Shown piece after piece: positions 44,591 through 55,820 of a stretch of 64,000 nt of DNA. Positions within the stretch are counted from its first letter, which is position 1. Each line of letters starts with the position of its first letter. A program made the position numbers and the translations under genes. The stretch lies in NCBI RefSeq assembly GCF_001654965.1, contig NZ_LXEV01000011.1, positions 62,001-126,000 of the forward strand, written 5' to 3'. The notes below the pieces were generated by a model. It was not told where the DNA came from, did no database searches, and saw nothing but the letters and a program-made list of their open reading frames with translations. This DNA is from Proteus hauseri ATCC 700826. GTDB taxonomy: Bacteria > Pseudomonadota > Gammaproteobacteria > Enterobacterales > Enterobacteriaceae.

Positions 44591-44736
44591 AAAAAATTTC
44601 CTATTAAAAAATTAATTTTACGTGGCCTGTAGTATAGCGAAAAGTTTTTAACAATACCCGTTTTTTGCCGAAGCTGTTGTGTTCTGATGTAAAAATAAGC
44701 AGTACATAAATAGAAGGGCGATTTTAAAAGATGAAA

Positions 44737-44763
44737 AAACCGGACGAGTCGCAAGCCCGGTTT
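44737..44763 (-). terminator. Intrinsic terminator after fbp
   Basis: AAACCGG (44737-44743) and CCGGTTT (44757-44763) form the stem; on the minus strand it ends in T6. It lies 27 bases past the fbp stop. Confidence 0.8.
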
Positions 44764-44789
44764 ATCTATATTGATGTTAGATCAATGAA

Positions 44790-45797
44790 TTATTCTTCGT
44801 CTGGATATTGCGCCATAAAGCTTTCTGCTTGTTCGACCATCGATTTGGTACCAACAAAGAAAGGCATACGCTGATGAAGTTCTTTAGGCTCAATATCAAG
44901 AATACGATCTTTACCGTTACTTGCTTTACCGCCAGCTTGTTCCGCTAAAAATGCCATTGGATTGCACTCATACAGTAAACGTAATTTACCTGTTGGATGG
45001 CTTGCTGTACTTGGGTAAATATAAATACCACCTTTTAATAAATTACGGTGGAAATCGGCAACTAAAGAACCAATGTAACGAGTCGTGTAAGGGCGGTTAG
45101 TTGCAGTATCTTGTTCTTGGCAATACTTAATATATTTTTTAACCCCTAATGGGAATTTAATATAGTTGCCTTCGTTGATTGAGTACATGTTTCCTGTTGG
45201 TGGAAAATGTACGCTTTCATGAGATAAACAGAAAACACCCAAAGAGGGATCGTAAGTAAAGGCATGAACACCACAACCTGTTGTATAAACTAACATGGTT
45301 GATGAACCATAAACGACATAACCTGCAGCCACTTGACGATTACCTGGTTGTAAAAAGTCATCAAGAGTGACAGATTGCCCAACAGGGGTAATTCTGTGAT
45401 AAATAGAGAAAATTGTACCGACGGAAACGTTTACATCAATATTCGAAGAACCGTCTAAAGGATCCATTAGCACAACATACTTAGCGTTCTCTGCACGGTC
45501 ACCTTCAAAGATAACAATATCATCTTCTTCTTCTGAACCGATACCAGCAACTTCTCCTCGAGCCTTAAGCGCCGCTTTTAGCTTCTCATTGGCGTAAAGA
45601 TCCAGTTTCATCTGGGCTTCGCCCTGAACATTAGAAACACCATTGGTACCAAGGATATCGACTAACCCTGCTTTGTTAATATCACGATGAATAATTTTTG
45701 CCCCTAACTTAATTGCCGAAAGCAGTGCTGTTAATTCGCCAGTAGCATGGGGAAAATCTTGTTGTTTCTCGACGATAAATTCGCCTAATGTTTTCAT
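44790..45797 (-). CDS. fbp: Fructose-1,6-bisphosphatase class 1
   Basis: Gluconeogenic enzyme, inhibited by AMP in E. coli. The 335 residues have the metal-site motif [19 protein letters not shown], the EEDD acidic run (SEEEDD about 97-102) and the substrate site near [15 protein letters not shown]. Divergent from mpl with about 165 bases between the starts. Confidence 0.97.
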   Translation of the reverse strand: MKTLGEFIVEKQQDFPHATGELTALLSAIKLGAKIIHRDINKAGLVDILGTNGVSNVQGEAQMKLDLYANEKLKAALKARGEVAGIGSEEEDDIVIFEGDRAENAKYVVLMDPLDGSSNIDVNVSVGTIFSIYHRITPVGQSVTLDDFLQPGNRQVAAGYVVYGSSTMLVYTTGCGVHAFTYDPSLGVFCLSHESVHFPPTGNMYSINEGNYIKFPLGVKKYIKYCQEQDTATNRPYTTRYIGSLVADFHRNLLKGGIYIYPSTASHPTGKLRLLYECNPMAFLAEQAGGKASNGKDRILDIEPKELHQRMPFFVGTKSMVEQAESFMAQYPDEE

Positions 45798-45961
45798 GAC
45801 GCAGGTCCTGAATGTGAGTGGGTAAAGTAAAAAAGGAGAAAAATCCCCTTGGTGGTGGCAAGTTTAGCCAAAGAATCGGATGATTCAAAGGTTAATCCGT
45901 TCCTAATCTGCTTTTTGATGGTTAGAATAGTGACCAACTTCATGCTATTGGACAGAAATTC

Positions 45962-47341
45962 ATGCACATTCATATTCTTGGTATTTGCGGCACCTTTATG
46001 GGAAGCCTTGCTATCCTTGCTAGAGCTCAGGGATATAAAGTTACAGGCTCGGATGCTAACGTTTATCCACCAATGAGCACATTGCTGGAAAACCAAGGCA
46101 TAGAACTTATTGAGGGGTATGATCCAAAACAATTAGAACCTGCTCCTGATATGGTGATTATTGGCAATGCAATGACACGGGGCAACCCTTGTGTTGAAGC
46201 TGTGCTTGAAAAAGGATTACCTTACACTTCAGGCCCTCAGTGGTTACACGATTATATTTTACCAGAACGCTGGGTTTTAGCGGTTGCAGGTACTCATGGT
46301 AAAACAACAACAGCAGGTATGTTGGCTTGGGTTTTAGAAGATTGTGGTTATAAGCCAGGCTTTTTAATTGGTGGTGTGCCCGGAAACTTTCAGGTGTCCG
46401 CGCAATTAGGAGAAAGTCCTTTCTTCGTTATTGAAGCAGATGAATACGACAGTGCGTTTTTTGATAAGCGTTCTAAATTCGTTCACTACTCGCCACGCAC
46501 ATTAATCCTTAATAATTTAGAGTTTGATCACGCGGATATTTTTGAAGATCTTGCTGCTATCCAAAAACAGTTCCATCACTTAGTTCGCATCGTGCCAGCA
46601 AGTGGCAAAATTATCATGCCTGATAATGATATGAATCTAAAACATACTATTGGCATGGGATGTTGGAGTGAGCAAGAATATACAGGCGAAACGGGTAATT
46701 GGCAGGCCAAAAAACTCAATAATGACAGTAGTCATTTTGAGGTTTATCACAAAGGTGAGTGTGTTGGTGAAGTTTGCTGGGGGCTTTCTGGTGAACATAA
46801 TATGCAAAATGGCTTGATGGCTATTGTGGCTGCTCATCATGTAGGCGTATTACCCGCAGACGCTTGTGAAGCGCTTAATAAATTTGTTAATGCGCGACGT
46901 CGTTTAGAGTTACGCGGTGAAGTCAACAATATCAGTGTATATGACGATTTTGCGCATCATCCAACTGCAATTTTAGCAACACTTGAAGCGTTACGCAGCA
47001 AAGTTGGCGGAACAGCGAGGATTATTGCAGTATTAGAACCACGTTCAAATACGATGAAGATGGGGATTAGTAAAGACGATATCGCACCGGCATTAGGTCG
47101 CGCGGATGAAGTATTTTTATTTCAGCCACCGAATATCCAATGGTTAGTGAGCGAAATTGCGGAACGCTGTGTACAGCCAGCTCGCTGGAGTACAGATTTA
47201 GATACGTTAGTTGATATGATAGTGAAAGAAGCGCAACCCGGAGATCATATATTGGTGATGAGTAATGGTGGTTTTGGCGGGATACACGAAAAATTATTAA
47301 CAGAACTCGCTAAACCTAAGCAGACTGAAAATCAGTACTAG
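45962..47341 (+). CDS. mpl: UDP-MurNAc:L-Ala-gamma-D-Glu-meso-DAP ligase Mpl
   Basis: Murein-recycling ligase that joins recovered tripeptide to UDP-MurNAc. The 459 residues have the Mur ligase N-terminal domain (HILGICGTFMGSLA), ATP loop GTHGKTTTAGM (about 112-122), EADEYDSAFFDKRSKF, and the C-terminal domain with DDFAHHPTA. Position beside fbp is as in E. coli. Confidence 0.97.
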   Translation: MHIHILGICGTFMGSLAILARAQGYKVTGSDANVYPPMSTLLENQGIELIEGYDPKQLEPAPDMVIIGNAMTRGNPCVEAVLEKGLPYTSGPQWLHDYILPERWVLAVAGTHGKTTTAGMLAWVLEDCGYKPGFLIGGVPGNFQVSAQLGESPFFVIEADEYDSAFFDKRSKFVHYSPRTLILNNLEFDHADIFEDLAAIQKQFHHLVRIVPASGKIIMPDNDMNLKHTIGMGCWSEQEYTGETGNWQAKKLNNDSSHFEVYHKGECVGEVCWGLSGEHNMQNGLMAIVAAHHVGVLPADACEALNKFVNARRRLELRGEVNNISVYDDFAHHPTAILATLEALRSKVGGTARIIAVLEPRSNTMKMGISKDDIAPALGRADEVFLFQPPNIQWLVSEIAERCVQPARWSTDLDTLVDMIVKEAQPGDHILVMSNGGFGGIHEKLLTELAKPKQTENQY

Positions 47342-47348
47342 AATAAAA

Positions 47349-47395
47349 AAAAGCCACTGAAAAAATAATACAATTTCAGTGGCTTATCATTTTTA
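47349..47395. terminator. Bidirectional terminator between mpl and argR
   Basis: AAGCCACTGAAA (47351-47362) pairs with TTTCAGTGGCTT (47374-47385), with an A-rich run on the left that gives T8 on the minus strand for argR and a looser T tract for mpl. Confidence 0.85.
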
Positions 47396-47412
47396 ACTTC
47401 GTTAGTGTAGGA

Positions 47413-47886
<474 letters not shown>

Positions 47887-47931
47887 TCACCTTTAGTGAG
47901 TTATCAATAACTCCTGCATTATGCAGAGGAG

Positions 47932-47945
47932 TGAATTTTTATGCA
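47932..47945. promoter_or_regulatory. Candidate ARG box upstream of argR
   Basis: TGAATTTTTATGCA matches the ArgR core TGAATWWWWATTCA with one mismatch and lies about 50 bases before the argR start. ARG boxes usually come in pairs 21 bases apart; the neighbouring palindrome CTGCATTATGCAG (47914-47926) has the wrong length for a second box. Autoregulation is therefore tentative. Confidence 0.45.
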
Positions 47946-48331
47946 ACATAACATCGCGTTAGAAAGATGATTTATCTCTAAATATTTTCACAATGTGATG
48001 CCTTACAAAAGAGTTTTATTTATTTGGGCTGAATGCGATAATTCAGATGAGGTAAAACATTTGTTAACCAAATGATAATCTTAAATGATTTGAGTAAGTA
48101 GAGTGGTACACTTAACACTTTACTATATTTATTGGAATTATTTATCAAAAGAGTGCCCGCTATCTCATTAACAGATAAGCAATTTGTTTAAAATAACCGA
48201 AGTATTATTTTTTAATGTAAATGCCTTATTATGCAATATTGCTGTTAAATAATTGTTTTTTTTCAAGGCGGATTGCGTAATAGTGAATACATCAAAGGCG
48301 TTCCACTATCTCGTAACTAAGGAGTATCAGA
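47946..48331. other. argR-mdh divergent intergenic region
   Basis: About 390 bases without a gene, AT-rich, holding the regulatory DNA of mdh and argR. CTGAAT and ATTCAG (48029-48046) form an inverted repeat with a 6-base spacer, too wide for an ARG box. A ribosome binding site (AAGGAG) lies before mdh. Promoter elements were not placed with confidence. Confidence 0.5.
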
Positions 48332-49270
48332 ATGAAAGTAGCAGTTCTCGGTGCAGCAGGTGGTATTGGTCAGGCACTGGCACTTCTTCTTAAAAATCAG
48401 CTTCCAGCTGGTAGTGAACTCTCTTTATATGATATCGCTCCGGTCACACCGGGTGTTGCAGCAGACTTAAGTCATATCCCGACTCAAGTCACTGTAAAAG
48501 GTTTTGCGGGCGAAGATCCTTCACCGGCTCTAAAGGGCGCAGATGTTGTGCTGATTTCTGCTGGTGTTGCTCGTAAGCCTGGTATGGATCGTTCAGATCT
48601 ATTCAATGTGAATGCGGGAATTGTGCGTAATCTGATTGAGAAAGTTGCACAAAATTGTCCTAAGGCATTAATCGGTATCATTACTAATCCTGTCAATACT
48701 ACTGTCGCTATTGCTGCTGAAGTTCTCAAAAAAGCAGGTGTTTACGATAAACGACGCCTGTTTGGTATCACCACTCTTGATATTATTCGTGCAAATACCT
48801 TTGTTGCTGAGCTAAAAGGTAAAGATCCTCAGAAAACCAATGTTCCTGTTATTGGCGGACACTCTGGTGTTACTATCCTTCCTCTGTTGTCACAAGTTGC
48901 TGATGTCTCATTGACCAATGATGAAATTGCAGCATTAACACATCGTATCCAAAATGCAGGAACCGAAGTTGTAGAGGCTAAAGCTGGTGGCGGATCCGCG
49001 ACATTATCAATGGGACAAGCAGCAGCACGTTTTGGTCTTTCATTAATTCGTGCATTAAATGGCGAAAAAAATGTTATTGAATGTACTTACACTGAAGGTG
49101 ATGGGGAATATGCCCGTTTCTTTGCTCAACCTATTCTTTTAGGTAAAAATGGTGTAGAAGAATATTTATCTATTGGTAAATTAAGCGATTTTGAAAAACA
49201 AGCTCTTAATGGCATGTTGGATGTATTGAAAAAAGATATAATCCTCGGCGAAGAATTTATTAATAAATAA
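48332..49270 (+). CDS. mdh: Malate dehydrogenase
   Basis: NAD-dependent TCA-cycle enzyme. The 312 residues match E. coli Mdh: nucleotide motif [33 protein letters not shown], substrate Arg in RKPGMDR, and the catalytic His in [17 protein letters not shown] lies 8 bases before the ATG. Its terminator is shared with sfsB. Confidence 0.98.
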   Translation: MKVAVLGAAGGIGQALALLLKNQLPAGSELSLYDIAPVTPGVAADLSHIPTQVTVKGFAGEDPSPALKGADVVLISAGVARKPGMDRSDLFNVNAGIVRNLIEKVAQNCPKALIGIITNPVNTTVAIAAEVLKKAGVYDKRRLFGITTLDIIRANTFVAELKGKDPQKTNVPVIGGHSGVTILPLLSQVADVSLTNDEIAALTHRIQNAGTEVVEAKAGGGSATLSMGQAAARFGLSLIRALNGEKNVIECTYTEGDGEYARFFAQPILLGKNGVEEYLSIGKLSDFEKQALNGMLDVLKKDIILGEEFINK

Positions 49271-49310
49271 GAAATACTTTTTTTGCTATAAAAATAATGC
49301 AAAATTAAAT

Positions 49311-49345
49311 AAAAACCGCTGGTACTATATCAGCGGTTTTTTTTA
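49311..49345. terminator. Bidirectional terminator between mdh and sfsB
   Basis: AAAAACCGCTG (49311-49321) pairs with CAGCGGTTTTT (49331-49341), with T8 on the plus side and T5 on the minus side. Confidence 0.9.
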
Positions 49346-49371
49346 TTAATTATAATGTATGTAATTATTAG

Positions 49372-49638
49372 TTAATTATTAGTTTTGTCACGAATCTTTC
49401 GTTCAAGTAATTCTCCCGTTTCAGGATGGAAATAACGGCTTGGCCAAATTTCGGAAGGTTCTATACCTAAATAATCAGCAATAATTTTTTCACCTTTTGG
49501 CCAAGGTCGTGACAGAGCATTAGCCAGTGTTGATGAGCTTAGCCCAGCTTGGCGAGAGATGGCTGCAAGTGTTGTTCCTCTTTTTCTGAGTGCGGCAATA
49601 ATATCGGCAGGATGCCAATCAGATTTCCTTGAAATCAT
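49372..49638 (-). CDS. sfsB: SfsB/Nlp, Ner-like DNA-binding protein
   Basis: 88-residue helix-turn-helix protein of the Ner family. Ner is the phage Mu repressor of early transcription, and the host version (SfsB or Nlp in E. coli) affects maltose-gene expression. DWHPADIIAALRKRGTTLA, SRQAGLSSSTLANAL and the signature PWPKGEKIIADYL-IxPSEIWPSRY are all present. In E. coli sfsB is next to ispB; here two small regulators separate them. An ATG at 49638 follows AAAGGA. Confidence 0.92.
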   Translation of the reverse strand: MISRKSDWHPADIIAALRKRGTTLAAISRQAGLSSSTLANALSRPWPKGEKIIADYLGIEPSEIWPSRYFHPETGELLERKIRDKTNN

Positions 49639-49824
49639 TTTTAATCCTTTTTCTATAAAATTGAATGCTGTGTTAGTGGTATAAATAACAGTTTATTAGA
49701 AATGCCTAAAAGCATTTAAACTGATTATTTAGAAAATAAAATAACATTATTTTTCTAAAAAGATTTCTGATTTTTTTCTTAATAATTTCTTTTTTGAAGT
49801 TGATAACAATTTTAGAGAAACGTA

Positions 49825-50175
49825 ATGAAAAAAGAGTGGTATACGGCAATGGAATTGACGGGTATAGGTGGATTACCTAAATCGCCACAGGGTGTTAATG
49901 CGAAAGCAAAACGTGAGTCTTGGTTGAAACAAAAGAAAGTGAATAATAAACAAGGTAGTGGAGTTGAATATCATTATTCTTGTTTCCCAGAAAAAACTTT
50001 AATTGCTTTGGAACTTTATGAACCATTAGCACATTACAAACTAAATAAAGAGGAGCCACTCGTTATCTGGGTGAAAGCATTCCAACAACTAAATGATGGT
50101 GAACAAAAAACATTAACAGAGCTGATATTGCGAGATGGTATTAGGAGTTTTTTAGAAAAAGTCGTCAATGATTGA
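49825..50175 (+). CDS. Small DNA-binding protein with Mu-type HTH domain, copy 1
   Basis: 116 residues. The first 70 resemble the N-terminal DNA-binding domain of Mu transposase (GLPKSPQGVNAKAKRESW; then EYHYSCFPEKTL), with the short C-terminal helix pattern seen in E. coli YfeC/YfeD (LTELILRDGIRSFLEKV). No transposase core follows, so it is a stand-alone regulator-type protein. It is a paralogue of the gene 77 bases downstream and shares the opening MKKEWYTA-EL. Target DNA unknown. ATG at 49825 follows AGAGAAACG. Confidence 0.8.
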   Translation: MKKEWYTAMELTGIGGLPKSPQGVNAKAKRESWLKQKKVNNKQGSGVEYHYSCFPEKTLIALELYEPLAHYKLNKEEPLVIWVKAFQQLNDGEQKTLTELILRDGIRSFLEKVVND

Positions 50176-50252
50176 GCGATTTTAAAGAATGATTATTGCG
50201 TTATCCGCAACAGATATCTGACTAACCTCTTAGTTGAATGTGAGATGAGATC

Positions 50253-50669
50253 ATGAAAAAAGAATGGTATACAGCAAAAGAATTAGTGGGGCTTGCGGGA
50301 TTACCCAATTCACCGCAAGGGGTTAACTTGATGGCTCGCCGTGAAGGATGGGAAAATCGTCGCAAACGTGGGGTGCAGGGTAAAGCCGTCGAATACTCGA
50401 TAAAAAGCCTACCTGATGAGGTTATTGGTGTCTTAGCAGCTCATGAACCTCCTGCAGAATATTTATCTAAGCGACAGGATGCTTTTCTTATTTGGGTTGA
50501 AGCCTATTACCAGTTAACAAAATCTGAGCGTGAGAAAATTGTAAAGTTTGTTTTACGCGAAGGGCTGTCAAAATTGATTAGTTATATCGATGCCGATAAT
50601 CAAGACGCGATAGAACGTGAAAATGAAGAAGTGCTGCGAAAATTAAAAAGTCCTCCAGAATCGACATAG
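50253..50669 (+). CDS. Small DNA-binding protein with Mu-type HTH domain, copy 2
   Basis: 138 residues, paralogous to the preceding gene. The N-terminal domain is the better match to MuA (GLPNSPQGVNLMARREGWENR; GVQGKAVEYSIKSLPDEV). The C-terminal part KFVLREGLSKLI matches the YfeC-like end, followed by a charged tail. Copy 1 has lost part of the GVxGKAVEY segment (QGSGVEY instead). The two genes run in one direction, 77 bases apart, and may be cotranscribed. Function unknown; a transcriptional regulator is likely. Confidence 0.82.
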   Translation: MKKEWYTAKELVGLAGLPNSPQGVNLMARREGWENRRKRGVQGKAVEYSIKSLPDEVIGVLAAHEPPAEYLSKRQDAFLIWVEAYYQLTKSEREKIVKFVLREGLSKLISYIDADNQDAIERENEEVLRKLKSPPEST

Positions 50670-50685
50670 TCGCTCTGGAGGGCTT
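50648..50685. terminator. Terminator at the 3' ends of the HTH gene and ispB
   Basis: AAGTCCTCCAGA (50648-50659) pairs, with one T-G, with TCTGGAGGGCTT (50674-50685). On the minus strand it ends in T5 and suits ispB. The stop codon of the plus-strand gene lies in the loop. Confidence 0.75.
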
Positions 50686-50716
50686 CTAAGTAATGCTTAA
50701 TACTCTTTCATTACGA

Positions 50717-51688
50717 TTAAGATTGGCGTTGTACAGCAACGTGTGCAAGCCCAATTAGCGCATCTTTATAAGATGAGTCAGGAATAATAGATAAGGCCTC
50801 AATGGCTTTGTCAGCTTCTTCTTCTGCTTTTTGGCGGGTATATTCCAAAGAGCCACACTGTTTCATGGTAGCTAAAACAGTATCGAGCAGATGACGACCA
50901 TTGCCTTGTTCAATTGCTTGGCGAATGAGTAGAGATTCTTCTTCATTGCCATTATGCATTGCATGTAACAGTGGTAATGTTGGTTTCCCTTCATCAAGAT
51001 CATCACCCGTATTTTTACCTAACTGACTATTATCTGCATCATAATCAAGCAGATCGTCAATGAGCTGAAAAGCGGTACCAAGATAACGACCATAATCTTG
51101 GAATGCTTTTTCTTGCTCAGGCGTTGCGCCCGAAAGTATAGCCGATGCATGAGATGCGGCTTCAAATAAACGGGCTGTTTTACTGTAGATAACCTGCATA
51201 TAGTCTTCTTCAGTAATATCAGGATCGTTACAATTCATTAATTGTAAAACTTCACCTTCAGCAATCACGTTTGTTGCGCTAGACATTAATCTTAATACAC
51301 GCATTGAATCGAGATCCGTCATCATCTGAAAGGATCGTGTATAGATAAAATCACCGACTAATACGCTGGCAGCGTTACCAAATACCGCATTTGCCGTTTG
51401 TTTTCCTCGACGCATATCTGATTCATCAACAACATCGTCATGTAATAATGTTGCGGTGTGAATGAACTCGATAAGTGCAGCAACCGAGATATGTTTGTCC
51501 CCTTGATAACCTAAAGCTCTGCCAGTAAGTACTGCGATCATTGGGCGGATCCTTTTTCCTCCACCGCTAATGATGTAGTAGCCGAGCTGGTTTATCAGAG
51601 AAACATCTGAATTCAGTTGGTAAAGAATTGCCTCATTTACCGCCGTCATATCAGTGGATGTCAGTTTTATAATAGATTCTAAATTCAT
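50717..51688 (-). CDS. ispB: Octaprenyl diphosphate synthase
   Basis: Makes the C40 side chain of ubiquinone and menaquinone. The 323 residues match E. coli IspB: first Asp-rich motif LLHDDVVDESDMRRG, second DDLLDYD, and GGGKRIRPM. The frame extends eight codons upstream to a TTG, but the ATG at 51688 aligns with E. coli. Divergent from rplU, as in E. coli. Confidence 0.96.
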   Translation of the reverse strand: MNLESIIKLTSTDMTAVNEAILYQLNSDVSLINQLGYYIISGGGKRIRPMIAVLTGRALGYQGDKHISVAALIEFIHTATLLHDDVVDESDMRRGKQTANAVFGNAASVLVGDFIYTRSFQMMTDLDSMRVLRLMSSATNVIAEGEVLQLMNCNDPDITEEDYMQVIYSKTARLFEAASHASAILSGATPEQEKAFQDYGRYLGTAFQLIDDLLDYDADNSQLGKNTGDDLDEGKPTLPLLHAMHNGNEEESLLIRQAIEQGNGRHLLDTVLATMKQCGSLEYTRQKAEEEADKAIEALSIIPDSSYKDALIGLAHVAVQRQS

Positions 51689-51848
51689 GTTTTTTCGACT
51701 TTGGCTCGCCAATGAGCGCGTTATTATTAATAAAAAATTATCATGCCACAGATTTTACTCTCTTATAATTTAGATTGTACTTTAAAAATTGCTGAAATAA
51801 ATATCGTGTAAAAAACTCTTTTTTTTAACGGTAGTTTGCGATCTGTAC

Positions 51849-51877
51849 TTGTCATCGACATTAAAGTTGCGTAGAAT
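51849..51877 (+). promoter_or_regulatory. Sigma-70 promoter of rplU-rpmA
   Basis: TTGTCA (51849-51854), a 17-base spacer and TAGAAT (51872-51877), followed by a GC-rich discriminator (TCGCGCCC), typical of growth-rate-controlled ribosomal genes. It lies about 75 bases before rplU. Confidence 0.75.
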
Positions 51878-51950
51878 TCGCGCCCTATGTGAATATTTTA
51901 ATTGTGCGCTCAGATTATCATATTGAGAGTGCACGGAAAGCGGAGTTTAT

Positions 51951-52259
51951 ATGTACGCGGTTTTCCAAAGTGGTGGTAAACAACACCGAGTCAGCGAAGG
52001 TCAAACTATTCGTTTAGAGAAGCTCGAAGTAGCAACTGGCGAAACTATTGAGTTTGACACCGTTATGATGGTCGCTGATGGCGACAACATTCAAATTGGC
52101 GCTCCTATCATTGCGGGCGTTAAAGTTAAAGCGGAAGTGGTTGCTCACGGTCGCGGCGAGAAAGTTAAGATTGTTAAGTTCCGTCGTCGTAAACACAGCC
52201 GTAAACAACAGGGCCACCGTCAGTGGTTTACTGATGTTAAAATCACTGGTATCGCTTAA
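51951..52259 (+). CDS. rplU: 50S ribosomal protein L21
   Basis: 102 residues; [18 protein letters not shown] opens it and the basic [16 protein letters not shown] region binds 23S rRNA. One residue shorter than E. coli. First gene of rplU-rpmA, with obgE following. Confidence 0.98.
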   Translation: MYAVFQSGGKQHRVSEGQTIRLEKLEVATGETIEFDTVMMVADGDNIQIGAPIIAGVKVKAEVVAHGRGEKVKIVKFRRRKHSRKQQGHRQWFTDVKITGIA

Positions 52260-52266
52260 GGTTTAG

Positions 52267-52536
<270 letters not shown>

Positions 52537-52561
52537 TTACCGGTCCTTTAAATACCGAGTT

Positions 52562-52595
52562 AAAAGCCCTGCACAGTCTGTTGCGGGGCTTTTTA
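52562..52595 (+). terminator. Intrinsic terminator after rpmA
   Basis: AAAAGCCCTGCA pairs, with one T-G, with TGCGGGGCTTTT and a T run follows. obgE starts about 70 bases later, so it may be partly attenuated or separately transcribed. Confidence 0.85.
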
Positions 52596-52622
52596 TATTT
52601 AAAAAAGGCCATCTCTGGGTAA

Positions 52623-53840
<1,218 letters not shown>

Positions 53841-53871
53841 TTTGTCGTTTCTTTAAATAGTAAATTAAAAG

Positions 53872-53899
53872 AAAATGCCTGATTTATCAGGCATTTTTT
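53872..53899. terminator. Bidirectional terminator between obgE and dacB
   Basis: AAAATGCCTGAT and ATCAGGCATTTT around a TT loop, with A and T tracts on the two sides. Confidence 0.9.
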
Positions 53900-53969
53900 A
53901 TGATTAATTATTATTGCTAACTTATTTTTCTCATAAATTAACTATTATTAGTATTTATTGAATCATCAA

Positions 53970-55412
53970 TTATTTATTGTTGTACATATCTTTATACAAA
54001 TTTGTTTCAAAACGAACTAAATAGGCTCGACCAGCATTACGATTTTGTGTTGGAGGGGAGTAAGCAGAAACATATTGTACAAAAGCCACTTTTTGTCCAT
54101 TAGCTGTCGTCATAAATCCAGCAAGATTATAAACACCTTTTAAAGAGCCCGTTTTAGCTGATACTTTGCCATCAACACCTGCCTCATGAAATCCTCCACG
54201 ATATTGCAGCGTACCGTCGTGACCCGATAGTGGCAGCATAGTAATAAAATTGAGTTCGCTCTCATGTTCCCCAATATATTGAAGTACTTGCATCATGGTC
54301 GCAGGCGCGATGAGGTTATGGCGAGAAAGGCCTGAGCCATCAACCATTATGGTATTACTTAAATCAATACCTGCCTTTTGTTTTAAAATAGCCCGAGTTG
54401 CATCTGCACCTGAGCGCCAAGTGCCTGCTACACCATAATATTCACGACCTATTGTTCTAAAAACGGTATCTGCAATCATATTGTCAGACTCTTTTAGCAT
54501 GGTGGTGAGCAATTTATGCAGTGGTTTAGATTGTGTTTGAGCAAGAATGGTAACGGGGGCTTTAGTTTGGGAACGGCGTTTTACATAGCCATCAAGCTCA
54601 ATATTAGCTCTTTGTAGTTCTTCTTTTAAAATTGTTCCGGCCCAATGAGCGCCATCTTGAATTGAAAACATAAGAGGGATTGCATCATCTCGTTTTGGAA
54701 TACAACCTGTAATAACATAGGTATTTAAGTCACGAACAGTGACATCTAATTCACAAAAACGGGTGCGAGTTGAACCTTTCTCATAGGTTTCAACTTCACT
54801 TAATACGGTAACGGGATAAAAAGACGCTTTGCGAACAGTTGCAATATCACCATCTTTAGTGCCGCTTTGCAATAAAACGGAGAAGCAATTTTTATCAACA
54901 ATGGCAGCTCCTGGCGGCGCACTAAAACATTGTGTCATATCGTTCCAAACCCAACCAGGGGCTTGGTCATGGCTAGAAAATGCAGAAGTATCAATAAGCA
55001 AATTGCCATTAATTTTTGTGACACCTGACTGTTTTAAAACAGCCACCATACCTCTAAGTTGCTGGCGAGTTAAGGTTGGGTCACCACTGAAACGAAAGAT
55101 TAAATCACCATTCAGTGTCTCTTTATTGATTTTGCCTTCGGTTTCCATTGTTGTTGTAAATTGATAATCCCCACCCAACTGTAATAAGGCTGCCAATGCG
55201 GTTACCACTTTTTGTGTACTGGCTGGAAGTGCTAATTGATTTGCATGGTAAGTGAGATTAGGCGATGGAGCGCCAACTGTTTGCGTTATCAAGCCAACTT
55301 GTGTTCCGTCAGGAAGATATTCTATGTAGTTTTCTACAGGAATAGCCTGTGTTGAAAAGCTAACGATACTTAAAGTGCAAAGTATTCGTCGTAAATTAGG
55401 GAATAAGCGCAT
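53970..55412 (-). CDS. dacB: D-alanyl-D-alanine carboxypeptidase/endopeptidase PBP4
   Basis: Periplasmic low-mass penicillin-binding protein that trims and cleaves peptide cross-links. The 480 residues have a signal peptide (cleavage near STQA, residue 23), the SXXK motif in PASTQKVVTALAAL, SXN in KESDNMIADTVF, and KTG in VSAKTGSLKGVYN, in the class C order with an inserted domain between the first two. The frame runs five codons upstream, but the ATG at 55412 follows AGAGA and aligns with E. coli. Loss of PBP4 derepresses AmpC in some species. Confidence 0.96.
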   Translation of the reverse strand: MRLFPNLRRILCTLSIVSFSTQAIPVENYIEYLPDGTQVGLITQTVGAPSPNLTYHANQLALPASTQKVVTALAALLQLGGDYQFTTTMETEGKINKETLNGDLIFRFSGDPTLTRQQLRGMVAVLKQSGVTKINGNLLIDTSAFSSHDQAPGWVWNDMTQCFSAPPGAAIVDKNCFSVLLQSGTKDGDIATVRKASFYPVTVLSEVETYEKGSTRTRFCELDVTVRDLNTYVITGCIPKRDDAIPLMFSIQDGAHWAGTILKEELQRANIELDGYVKRRSQTKAPVTILAQTQSKPLHKLLTTMLKESDNMIADTVFRTIGREYYGVAGTWRSGADATRAILKQKAGIDLSNTIMVDGSGLSRHNLIAPATMMQVLQYIGEHESELNFITMLPLSGHDGTLQYRGGFHEAGVDGKVSAKTGSLKGVYNLAGFMTTANGQKVAFVQYVSAYSPPTQNRNAGRAYLVRFETNLYKDMYNNK

Positions 55413-55427
55413 AATTTCTCTATCCAT

Positions 55428-55681
55428 GACTATAGCGTGATAACGTTACAGTGTTGATTGCCAAGTAGGTAATACTAAAGGGCAATGAGGGCAAAAGTAA
55501 ACGTTGATAAGTGTGATTATGTCATTATCAGAAAATGTCTAGTTATCTATTTATAAATATAGATAAGGCGTGAAGCTATTCGAGTCTTGTGTTAGATTTA
55601 GTTTAAATGTGAGAGGTTAATTTCACTTCTCAATAGCACGAATTAGTTGCCAAATAGGTCGCTAATTCACTGAATTTATGT
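55428..55681. other. dacB-greA intergenic region
   Basis: The 5' part of a 393-base divergent gap with no gene. It should hold the promoters of dacB and greA. TTGCCA at 55647 resembles a -35 but has no well-spaced -10. AT-rich throughout. Confidence 0.5.
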
Positions 55682-55720
55682 AGAGACGGGCCCAATTTCA
55701 GGTTGCCTGTGTCTTTTTTT
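55682..55720 (+). terminator. Leader terminator upstream of greA (GraL-like)
   Basis: AGAGACGGGC (55682-55691) pairs with GCCTGTGTCT (55705-55714) with one G-G mismatch and one G-T, and T7 follows, 100 bases before greA. dacB runs the other way, so this terminates transcripts aimed at greA. In E. coli the greA leader gives a short RNA, GraL, by such termination. Confidence 0.65.
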
Positions 55721-55820
55721 GTCTTGAGAAGAGGAAATTTATCTTTTTCTCTGTGTTGTTAGTATAAAAAATCAGGATGATACCTATTTTTTATTAGGAA
55801 TAGTATTGAGGTATTAACAC

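Noticed and set aside
50253-50669. Mu-like prophage remnant with transposase
   Set aside because: Only the N-terminal DNA-binding domain is present; no catalytic core, MuB, head or tail genes nearby. Reported as small regulators instead.
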